Origin: an uncultured Clostridia bacterium
GTDB taxonomy: Bacteria > Bacillota > Clostridia > TANB77 > CAG-508
Assembly: GCA_944391155.1 (NCBI GenBank)
Contig: CALXSO010000108.1
Coordinates: 1 to 12,703 of the forward strand
Reading direction: 5' to 3'
DNA: 12,703 nucleotides
The notes under the pieces were generated by a model that was not told where the DNA came from, did not search any database, and saw nothing but the letters and a program-made list of their open reading frames with translations. The position numbers and the translations under genes were made by a program. This document shows positions 1-5,926 of the stretch, piece after piece; position 1 is the stretch's first letter, and each line of letters opens with the position of its first letter.

Positions 1-1
1 A

Positions 2-91
2 ATTGATATGAATAATGCTATTACTATGTTAGGAATAGGAATAAGTTGTTTAGCAATTTATTTACTAAAAAATAAAAAAGATAAACAATGA
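2..91 (+). CDS. C-terminal end of a membrane- or wall-anchored surface protein (partial)
   Basis: An open frame enters from the left edge and stops at TGA 89-91. The last residues form one hydrophobic stretch (AITMLGIGISCLAIYLL) followed by a short basic tail (KNKKDKQ). This layout of a hydrophobic helix, positive charges and then a stop is typical of the end of sortase-anchored surface proteins, where an LPXTG-type motif would lie just upstream. That motif would fall outside the window, so sortase anchoring is an inference. A plain single-pass membrane protein with a cytoplasmic tail is equally possible. Function is unknown. Confidence 0.5.
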   Translation: MDMNNAITMLGIGISCLAIYLLKNKKDKQ

Positions 92-155
92 AATATGAGG
101 CTAAATATTTAATTACTAGCCCTACAATTTATTGAATCAATGAACATATAAACTA

Positions 156-250
156 AATTATGTTTCAGTTAAAGAATATTCGACTCTTGTAGCTATTTCT
201 ACATATTTACAATAGATGAAATCAAAAAATTAATGCAACAAAATATGTAA
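156..250 (+). pseudogene. Possible decayed small helix-turn-helix/excisionase-like ORF
   Basis: One frame reads NYVSVKEYSTLVAISTYLQ and stops at TAG 213-215. The frame shifted by one base continues as TIDEIKKLMQQNM and stops at TAA 248-250. The first part resembles the opening helices of excisionase or MerR-type DNA-binding proteins (a 'SVKEYA.LVGIS' pattern). Read together the two parts look like one short coding sequence broken by an indel. There is no SD or clear start codon, and an in-frame TGA lies just upstream. In DNA this AT-rich the resemblance may be chance. Confidence 0.2.
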
Positions 251-283
251 AAAAATTAAAACAAGTATAATTTGTAAAAAAAT

Positions 284-323
284 ACTACACAAAATAAAAA
301 AAGTATGATAAAATACTTGTAGT
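284..323 (+). other. Nested inverted repeat (hairpin) upstream of yebC
   Basis: AAGTAT (301-306) pairs with ATACTT (313-318) around a GATAAA loop. Directly outside, ACTAC (284-288) pairs with GTAGT (319-323), leaving a 12-nt bulge on the 5' side. No T-run follows, so it is not an ordinary terminator. It could be a protein-binding site or leader RNA structure; function is unknown. Confidence 0.3.
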
Positions 324-391
324 GTTGTTTAAAAATTGGATAAATTTAGCAACAAAACAATCTATTTACATAAATAGCAATCTGAAATTTC

Positions 392-407
392 TGGCACAAT
401 TTTGGCA
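392..407 (+). promoter_or_regulatory. Sigma-54-type -24/-12 promoter-like site
   Basis: The sequence TGGCAC-AATTT-TGGCA matches the sigma-54 consensus TGGCAC-N5-TTGCA at every defined base except one (T to G at 404). The critical GG (393-394) and GC (405-406) are exactly 10 bp apart, as sigma-54 requires. Transcription would start near 418, giving a leader of about 125 nt before yebC. An alternative reading is a tandem direct repeat TGGCA-N6-TGGCA (11-bp period), one helical turn apart, as a regulator site. No enhancer-binding regulator gene is visible in the window. Confidence 0.35.
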
Positions 408-543
408 TAATTCGTTCAATAAGAACCTTGGAACCCTATATGAATCAACAAAGAACAATAAAGAAATTTCACGAAATAGTTTATATAATAGAACAGCCTA
501 AAGTGGCTTAAATACTGAAAAAATTGAGAAGGAGGAATTAAAA

Positions 544-1264
544 ATGAGCCGGACATTCAAAATGGCATAATATACAAGCTAAAAAAGGAAAAGCAGATGC
601 AGCAAGAGGAAAAGCATTTACAAAATTAGGAAGGGAATTATTAATAGCAGTTAAAGAGGGAGGACCAGATCCAGCAGGAAATTCAAAATTAAAGAATGTT
701 ATAGCAAAATGTAAAGCAGCGAATATGCCAAATGATACAATAAATAATGCAATAAAAAAGGCATCTACAAGTAATGAAAACTATGAAGAAATAGTATATG
801 AAGGTTATGGTCCAAATGGTGTAGCAGTTATAGTAGAAGCTGCAACAGATAATAAAAATAGAACAGCAGCAGATGTAAGACATGTATTTGATAAAGCAGG
901 AGGAAATTTAGGAACTACTGGTTGTGTATCATATATGTTTAACAAAAAAGGAGTAATTATAATTGAAAAGGATTCAACAGATATTGATGAAGATGAATTG
1001 ATGATGTTAGCTTTAGATGCTGGTGCAGAAGATTTCAAATCAGAAGATGAAATATATGAAATTATTACAGAACCAAGTGAATTTGAAACAGTAAGAGAAA
1101 AGTTAGAAGATTCTGGTTTAGAATTTATAGAAGCACAGGTACAAATGGTGCCAACTACAACGGTTTCACTAGATGAAAAAGGTATTGAAAAAATGGAAAG
1201 ATTACTGGAAAAATTGGATGAACTAGATGATGTTTCTAATGTATATCATAATTGGGAAGAATAA
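544..1264 (+). CDS. yebC: YebC/PmpR (TACO1) family regulator, frameshifted after codon 2
   Basis: YebC-family proteins are about 240 residues and act as DNA-binding regulators and/or ribosome-associated translation factors. The SD (AAGGAGG, 530-536) and ATG 544 are ideally spaced. The conserved start M-S-G-H-S-K-W-H-N-I-Q is encoded, but one extra C at 549-550 (ATGAGCCGGA instead of ATGAGCGGA) moves GHSKWHNIQ into the +1 frame. From 551 the frame is open to TAA 1262-1264, giving 239 residues if corrected. Family features are present: the AKKGKADAARGK segment, KLGRELLIAVKEGG, and the NRTAADVRHVFDKAGGNLGTTGCVSYMF core. The frame from ATG 544 itself stops at TAA 568-570, and the next in-frame ATG (725) would lose about 58 conserved residues. 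The cause may be an assembly error, a real null mutation or recoding. The next gene starts 25 bp downstream, suggesting cotranscription. Confidence 0.85.
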
Positions 1265-1289
1265 AAAATAAAAGAAAAGGGGAAAACGT

Positions 1290-3044
1290 ATGAAGAAAAA
1301 AGAATTAAATTCAGTTCCAAGTAATGGGACAAAATTGGTTAGAAATATAATAATAACAGTAATTGTATTAATAATAGTTTTGTTAGGAGTAATAGCGTAT
1401 TTATATTTTTTTACAGATATCTTTAAAACAAATAAAGATTTATTTATAAAATATTCTGCACAATTATTTCAACAAGAAAATGGATTTATAGAGAAAAATC
1501 TTGATACATATTTCCAGAGAAAAGAACAAACACCATATGAAAATAAAGGAAGTTTCTATGTAAATATAGATGGGGGATCAAATGGAACAGAAGAAATTAT
1601 AGATGCAGTTAATAATTTTTCAATTGATTTTTCAGGGAAAACTGACAAAATAAATAATAAAGCAGAACAAAATATAACTTTGCAATATTCAGATGATGTA
1701 AATTGGCCTATGATATATAGACATACAGGAGATTTTTATGGAATTCAAACAGATGATGTTTCAGAAAAATATGTAACAATTGAAAATAATAATTTAAAAG
1801 AATTACTAGAAAAAATGGGATCTGAAACAACAGAAATTCCAGATAAAATAGATGTTCAAGAAGAAATTCAAGCAGTTGAATATACTCCTGAAGAAATGGA
1901 AACAGTAATAAATAAGTATTTAGGAGTATTAGATACACAGTTAAAAGAAGAGCAATTTCAAGAGCAAGTTTCAGAAGATGGTACAACAACATATATTTTA
2001 ACAATGCAAAATGAAGAATTTAAAAATTTAGTTATAGCATTATTAACAGAATTACAAAATGATAATATTACTTTAGAAAAAATAAAATTGTTGATGCAAA
2101 ACAAAATTTCAGGAGAAAATGTACAAGAAATAAATGCAGAATTTATTTCAAAAATAATTTCATCATTACAAGAATCAAAGGTAGAAGAAGGAGAATTTTC
2201 AATTAATCTATCAGAGAGAAATGATAAATTACAAAGTTTAACAATAAACAATGAAACATATAATATTAAAATAGACAAACAAGTAGCAGATGATACTTTA
2301 GATTATAATATAGAAATGACTATATCAAATGATGATGAGATCCAAGGAACAATTTATTTTAATTCAAATTTTTCAGGAATAACTACTATGCAAAATGTCA
2401 ATGAAAAATATCAATTTGGAATAAAAGGTTTATTAAGTTCAGATTCAAGTGAAAGTTTTGGTTATGAATATAATTTTGAAAATGCTATAAATTTTGTAGA
2501 TATGGTAGAAGTAGAGGAATTGACAGAAGATAATTCAATTATATTAAATGATTATGATACAGAAAATTTACAAAATTTTGTACAAGCATTAAATCAAAGA
2601 ATAATAGATATAAATACAGATCAAATGACACAGTTAGGATTTGAATATGGAAACCCTATGATATTTATGTTACCATTACCTATGCTATCAGGAGTAGTTA
2701 TTAATAATCAAGCTCAAGAAGCAGTAGAAAATACAAGTATGCAACTTTTAGAAGAGCAAGTAGCTCTATTAGCAAATGATGCAATGAATAGTTATTATGA
2801 AAAAAGATATATTGACGGAAACGAAGATGTTACTTATATGGCAGAGTTAGAGGCGATTATAGAAGAATTTAAAAATAGTGAAGGATATGGAACAGAAGGA
2901 AATGCAAATATTGAAATAATTTCTACTGATACAGAGCCAAGTGTACAAATAACAAGTAGTGATGGAAAGTATAAAGTTACAGCAACAATAGATACAGTTA
3001 ATGGCGGATTAAATGAATGGAGTGAAATAGAAGAAATTAATTAA
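1290..3044 (+). CDS. Uncharacterised single-pass membrane protein with large extracellular domain
   Basis: This 584-residue protein starts at ATG 1290 behind an SD (AAAAGGGG, 1275-1282; 7-nt spacing). A short basic cytoplasmic N-terminus is followed by one transmembrane helix (about residues 19-42), which predicts a type II, outward-facing protein. The remainder is acidic, rich in Asn, Glu, Ile and Thr, and poor in Cys, with alternating beta-rich and coiled segments. A C-terminal part (about residues 490-584) has a helix (VALLANDAMNSYYEKRY) followed by beta strands that could resemble a pseudopilin-like fold; this is a weak impression. I recognise no catalytic motif and assign no function. 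It is probably cotranscribed with yebC and is closed by the terminator at 3071-3108. Confidence 0.85.
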   Translation: MKKKELNSVPSNGTKLVRNIIITVIVLIIVLLGVIAYLYFFTDIFKTNKDLFIKYSAQLFQQENGFIEKNLDTYFQRKEQTPYENKGSFYVNIDGGSNGTEEIIDAVNNFSIDFSGKTDKINNKAEQNITLQYSDDVNWPMIYRHTGDFYGIQTDDVSEKYVTIENNNLKELLEKMGSETTEIPDKIDVQEEIQAVEYTPEEMETVINKYLGVLDTQLKEEQFQEQVSEDGTTTYILTMQNEEFKNLVIALLTELQNDNITLEKIKLLMQNKISGENVQEINAEFISKIISSLQESKVEEGEFSINLSERNDKLQSLTINNETYNIKIDKQVADDTLDYNIEMTISNDDEIQGTIYFNSNFSGITTMQNVNEKYQFGIKGLLSSDSSESFGYEYNFENAINFVDMVEVEELTEDNSIILNDYDTENLQNFVQALNQRIIDINTDQMTQLGFEYGNPMIFMLPLPMLSGVVINNQAQEAVENTSMQLLEEQVALLANDAMNSYYEKRYIDGNEDVTYMAELEAIIEEFKNSEGYGTEGNANIEIISTDTEPSVQITSSDGKYKVTATIDTVNGGLNEWSEIEEIN

Positions 3045-3070
3045 ATTTTATAGTTCTAAAATTATTTGAG

Positions 3071-3108
3071 AAGAATATAATAATAAAAATTATTATATTC
3101 TTTTTTTT
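3071..3108 (+). terminator. Strong rho-independent terminator of the yebC transcript
   Basis: A perfect 14-bp stem (AAGAATATAATAAT, 3071-3084, with ATTATTATATTCTT, 3089-3102) closes an AAAA loop. It runs into a T-run ending at 3108. It lies 26 bp after the stop of the 584-residue membrane protein and separates that unit from the spoIIIA operon. Confidence 0.9.
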
Positions 3109-3407
3109 GTATGGTAAAAATTAATGTCATTCTTGATTTTATGTGGATTTTTTGTGTATGACAGAAAAGGATGGGATATGATAAAAACACTTATTCACCA
3201 ATATATATTCTTTACTTTTTATTAAAATAAGTATTTTTTTGTGAAAATTTAAATAAAATTTTAAATTATAATATATGAGAAATTATTATTTCTAAAATAT
3301 ATGAGAAATTGTTATTTCTAATAAAAACTTATAGCCCGAACTTAAAAAATATATTTATTAATATTTAAAAGTTAAGGTTATGAATTATAGTTACAAGAAA
3401 GGATTAT
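3109..3407. other. Leader region of the spoIIIA operon
   Basis: About 300 bp without a gene. It should hold the sporulation (sigma-E) promoter of spoIIIA, but I could not find a convincing sigma-E -35/-10 pair. A weak sigma-A-like pair is TTGATT (3133-3138) with TATGAC (3157-3162), 18 bp apart. A weak hairpin (TACTT 3213-3217 with AAGTA 3229-3233) runs into T7 and may be a minor terminator. Two tandem 26-bp hairpin repeats (3270-3320) are listed separately. The SD of spoIIIAA is AAAGGA at 3398-3403. Confidence 0.45.
3270..3320 (+). repeat. Two tandem 26-bp repeats, each containing a hairpin
   Basis: Unit 1 (3270-3294) and unit 2 (3296-3320) are identical over 25 bp except for one A/G difference in the loop (3285 versus 3311). 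Each contains AGAAAT-TRTT-ATTTCT, a 6-bp inverted repeat. The stems are conserved and the single change falls in the loop. They lie about 90-140 bp upstream of spoIIIAA. Plausible roles are a paired operator for a dimeric regulator or leader RNA structure; neither is shown. Confidence 0.7.
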
Positions 3408-4274
3408 ATGAGAGAAATTTTAATTTATTTTTCAGATAATATAAATAATATAATATTAGAAGTATTAAAGCAAAATCAAGGAGCAAAAATTGAGGACAAT
3501 CTTCAAGAAATACGAATACGAATAAATAGACCAATAATTCTAAAACTAAGAGACTTTGATATATGTATTAATTATATAGTGACAGAAAGAGATATAATGC
3601 AAACATTAGAAAAATTATGTCAGAATTCATTGTATGCGTACAAAAAGCAAATAAGTGAAGGATACATAACTATACAAGGTGGACATAGAATTGGAATAAC
3701 TGGAACAGGAGTTATTGAAGATGATAAAATTGTAAATTTAAAATATATATCAAGTCTTAATTTTAGAATAGCAAGAGAAATAAAAGGTTGTAGCAAAAAA
3801 ATTTTAAAAGAAATAATTAATTTAAATGAAAATACAATATATAATACAGTATTAGTTTCACCACCAGGAAAAGGAAAAACAACAATGCTAAGAGATATTG
3901 TAAGAAATATTAGTAATGGTATAGAAGAAATATCATTTAATGGAAAAACATGTGGAGTAGTAGATGAAAGAGGAGAAATAGCAGCGTGTTATAGAGGAAT
4001 TCCTCAAAAAGATATTGGAATAAGAACAGATGTAATAGAAAATGTCTCAAAAGAAAAAGGAATATTAATGCTTCTCAGATCAATGGCACCTGAAGTTATT
4101 GCTTGTGATGAAATTGGTAGTAAAGAAGATGTACAAGCAATAGAGAAACTAACAATATCGGGAGTTAAGGGTATTTTTACAATGCATGGAAGAACAATAG
4201 AAGATGTTAAAAATAATCATGAAGTAAATAAATTATTGGAAAAAAATATTTTAGAAAAAATTATATTCATTTAG
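3408..4274 (+). CDS. spoIIIAA: Stage III sporulation protein AA (ATPase), apparently truncated at the C-terminus
   Basis: SpoIIIAA is the secretion-type AAA+ ATPase thought to energise or assemble the SpoIIIA-SpoIIQ channel on the mother-cell side of the forespore septum. The 288-residue product has the family-typical Walker A region SPPGKGKTT (Lys157, Thr158) and Walker B VIACDEIG (Asp234, Glu235). It also has the preceding GGHRIGITG segment and the TMHGRT motif after Walker B. The start is ATG 3408 behind AAAGGA. Family members are about 300 residues. Here the frame stops at TAG 4272-4274 right after LEKIIFI. The downstream bases still encode a plausible tail in shifted frames (SSKNKSIE, then KIEKRK and TAG), as if two single bases had been inserted near 4269 and 4296. 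It is the first gene of the spoIIIA operon. Confidence 0.93.
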   Translation: MREILIYFSDNINNIILEVLKQNQGAKIEDNLQEIRIRINRPIILKLRDFDICINYIVTERDIMQTLEKLCQNSLYAYKKQISEGYITIQGGHRIGITGTGVIEDDKIVNLKYISSLNFRIAREIKGCSKKILKEIINLNENTIYNTVLVSPPGKGKTTMLRDIVRNISNGIEEISFNGKTCGVVDERGEIAACYRGIPQKDIGIRTDVIENVSKEKGILMLLRSMAPEVIACDEIGSKEDVQAIEKLTISGVKGIFTMHGRTIEDVKNNHEVNKLLEKNILEKIIFI

Positions 4275-4355
4275 TTCTAAAAATAAAAGTATTGAATAAA
4301 ATAGAAAAAAGAAAATAGAAAGATTAGGACAAGACTTAAAATAGAGGTAAAAGAT

Positions 4356-4871
4356 ATGCAGATAATTAAATATATTTTTTTATTAGTAATTTTTTTGTCA
4401 AGTAGTAAAATTGGTAAGATGTTAGCACAAAGATACTATTATAGGGTTCAAGAACTTGAAGAACTAAAAAATGCTTTAAATTTATTTAAGACAAAAATAA
4501 AATTTACATATGAAACGATACCAGAAATTTTCGAAGAAATTTCTAAAAACATAACAAAGAATATATCAAATATATTTAAGTCAACAGTTAAAGGTTTAAA
4601 AGATTTTTCGGTTTCTCAAGCTTGGGAACAAGCAATAGAAAGTGAAAAGAAAAATACTAATTTAAATGAAGAAGATATTAGAGTAATAAAGTTATTGTCA
4701 AAACAATTAGGAATAACTGATATAGAAGGACAAATTAGTCAAATTGAAATAACAGAACATTTTTTAGATACTCAAATAAAACAGGCACAACAGGAAAAAG
4801 AAAAGAATCAGAAATTATATCAAAAGTTAGGTACAACAATGGGATTAGTAATTGTAATTTTATTAATATAA
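4356..4871 (+). CDS. spoIIIAB: Stage III sporulation protein AB
   Basis: SpoIIIAB is a small membrane-anchored component of the SpoIIIA complex with a fold related to type II secretion GspF proteins. The 171-residue product matches in length and layout. It has an N-terminal hydrophobic helix (about residues 3-16), a helical, Glu/Lys-rich body containing the conserved-looking RYYYRVQELEELKNAL and WEQAIE segments, and a C-terminal hydrophobic helix (TTMGLVIVILLI). The start is ATG 4356 behind AGAGGT with a 7-nt spacer. The gene follows spoIIIAA by 81 bp, most of which looks like the displaced tail of spoIIIAA. The gap to spoIIIAC is unusually long at 190 bp. Confidence 0.9.
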   Translation: MQIIKYIFLLVIFLSSSKIGKMLAQRYYYRVQELEELKNALNLFKTKIKFTYETIPEIFEEISKNITKNISNIFKSTVKGLKDFSVSQAWEQAIESEKKNTNLNEEDIRVIKLLSKQLGITDIEGQISQIEITEHFLDTQIKQAQQEKEKNQKLYQKLGTTMGLVIVILLI

Positions 4872-4927
4872 AATATAAATTTAAAAGATTCAGGGTGTAT
4901 TTTCAAGAAAATATTATTATCAAAGTT

Positions 4928-4957
4928 TTGACTGATTAACAATATAAAAATTATGGT
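4928..4957 (+). promoter_or_regulatory. Possible internal sigma-A-type promoter before spoIIIAC
   Basis: TTGACT (4928-4933; 5 of 6 to consensus) and TATGGT (4952-4957; 4 of 6) are separated by 18 bp in the long spoIIIAB-spoIIIAC gap. The -10 element is mediocre and the gene is expected to be under mother-cell sporulation control, so this is tentative. Confidence 0.25.
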
Positions 4958-4997
4958 ATGTTTGTAAAAACAGTTCAATAAAAAGTGCAAATAAAAT

Positions 4998-5061
4998 AAA
5001 GGAGGAAGAAATGACCAGAAGGTAATTTTAGTTACTTTTTAGTCATTTTAATACTAGAAAT
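4998..5061 (+). promoter_or_regulatory. SD, four-codon ORF and hairpin inserted between SD and start of spoIIIAC
   Basis: AAAGGAGG (4998-5005) is ideally placed for ATG 5011, which opens only M-T-R-R-stop (5011-5025). The spoIIIAC start (ATG 5062) is 56 nt beyond the SD and has no SD of its own. Bases 5011-5046 can form an RNA hairpin: ATGAC/GTCAT, one C-A mismatch, then 9 pairs including two G-U, with loop TTTTAG. AGAAAT occurs at 5007-5012 and 5056-5061. Removing one copy plus the segment between them would place the SD exactly 7 nt from ATG 5062. This looks like a 49-bp insertion or a structured translational control element. Confidence 0.65.
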
Positions 5062-5256
5062 ATGGATATAAATTTATTATTTAAGATTGCTGCAATAGGA
5101 ATTTTAGTAGCTGTATTACATCAAGTGTTAGTAAGAGCAGGAAGAGAGGATCAAGCAATGATGACTACTTTAGCAGGTTTAGTTATTGTTTTAACTATGG
5201 TAATTAAAGAAATAAGCGGGCTATTTGATACAGTAAGAACATTATTTAATCTATAA
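5062..5256 (+). CDS. spoIIIAC: Stage III sporulation protein AC
   Basis: SpoIIIAC is a tiny two-helix integral membrane protein of the mother-cell channel complex. The 64-residue product is close to the usual length of about 65-68. It shows the typical pattern: helix 1 (about residues 7-25), the conserved loop RAGREDQAMMTTLAG, and helix 2 continuing into KEISGLFDTVRTLF. The start MDINLLFKIAAIGI matches the family N-terminus, so ATG 5062 is correct even though it lacks its own SD. spoIIIAD follows after 21 bp. The distance from the only nearby SD is the odd feature of this gene. Confidence 0.93.
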   Translation: MDINLLFKIAAIGILVAVLHQVLVRAGREDQAMMTTLAGLVIVLTMVIKEISGLFDTVRTLFNL

Positions 5257-5277
5257 ATATAGTAATGGGGTGACAAT

Positions 5278-5667
5278 ATGGATATTATAAAAATTGTAGG
5301 AATTGGATTGGTTGCATTGGTAATTATCATATTGTTAAAACAATACAAGCCAGAATTTGCAATATATATAAGCTTACTTACAGGTGTATTAATATTAATT
5401 TTAATAATGGACAAGCTCACAGGAATAGTTAATTTAATTCAATCAATAGTAAATCAATCATATATAAATACTGAATTTATAACATTACTTATTAAAATAA
5501 CAGGAATTGCTTTTTTATCAGAATTTGCAATTAGTATATGTAAAGATGCAGGAGAAGCGGCTATTGCAAGTAAAATAGAAATTGGAAGTAAAATAATAAT
5601 TATATCTATGGCAATTCCAATATTATCTAGCTTATTAGAATTAATATTAAAATTATTACCAAATTAA
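5278..5667 (+). CDS. spoIIIAD: Stage III sporulation protein AD
   Basis: SpoIIIAD is an integral membrane protein of the SpoIIIA complex, similar in part to SpoIIIAC. The 129-residue product has four hydrophobic segments (about residues 4-22, 26-50, 62-82 and 102-127). It carries the family signature ITGIAFLSEFAISICKDAGE followed by AAIASKIEIGSKIIIISMAIPI, and ends LLELILKLLPN. The start is ATG 5278 behind GGGGTG with a suitable spacer. It sits 21 bp after spoIIIAC and is probably translated from the same message. A 259-bp gap then separates it from spoIIIAE. Confidence 0.94.
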   Translation: MDIIKIVGIGLVALVIIILLKQYKPEFAIYISLLTGVLILILIMDKLTGIVNLIQSIVNQSYINTEFITLLIKITGIAFLSEFAISICKDAGEAAIASKIEIGSKIIIISMAIPILSSLLELILKLLPN

Positions 5668-5862
5668 AAAAACATTTTTTACAATTATAAAAGATTAATA
5701 TTTATTTTTGAAAAGTTCTAGAGAAAGTAAGCCTGATAGATAATGAAAATAATATATTAATTTAATAATTGGTATTGTTTTTAATTTTATATAGAAAAAT
5801 AATATTTTAGCTAAAAATTAATTTGGATTATGATTATGCATTTTATAAGTATATTTTGAAAC

Positions 5863-5926
5863 AAGGAGAAAAGTTTGAGTAAAAAGGAGTAAAAAGAGGA
5901 TATGAGAAACTCTTCTTAATAAAAAG
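5863..5926 (+). promoter_or_regulatory. Two minimal upstream ORFs leading into spoIIIAE
   Basis: Within the 259-bp spoIIIAD-spoIIIAE gap, AAGGAG (5863-5868) is 6 nt before TTG 5875, which opens a five-codon ORF ending at TAA 5890-5892. That ORF contains a second SD (AAAAAGGAG, 5881-5889), 12 nt before ATG 5902. This opens M-R-N-S-S-stop (5902-5919). spoIIIAE begins at ATG 5927, 7 nt after that stop, with only a weak AAAAAG in front. AAGAG (5894-5898) can pair with CTCTT (5910-5914). The arrangement suggests translation by termination and reinitiation; this is inference. The rest of the gap (5668-5862) shows no gene. Confidence 0.45.

Larger units (their letters stand above)
92..543. other. 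Intergenic region upstream of yebC
   Basis: This is about 450 bp without an intact gene. Contents noted separately are a degraded-looking reading frame (about 156-250), a nested inverted repeat (284-323), a -24/-12-like site (392-407) and the yebC SD. There is also a small hairpin, TGTAG/CTACA (188-192 with 199-203). TATAAT-like hexamers occur at 266-271 and 484-489, but neither has a convincing -35 element 16-18 bp upstream. I see no strong intrinsic terminator for the upstream gene. Confidence 0.5.

Noticed and set aside
725..1264. yebC starting at ATG 725
   Set aside because: There is no SD before it, and it would discard about 58 residues that are conserved in the family and encoded upstream in the same frame.
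3109..3407. Sigma-E promoter for spoIIIA
   Set aside because: It is expected from family knowledge, but I could not find a -35/-10 pair close enough to the consensus to annotate.
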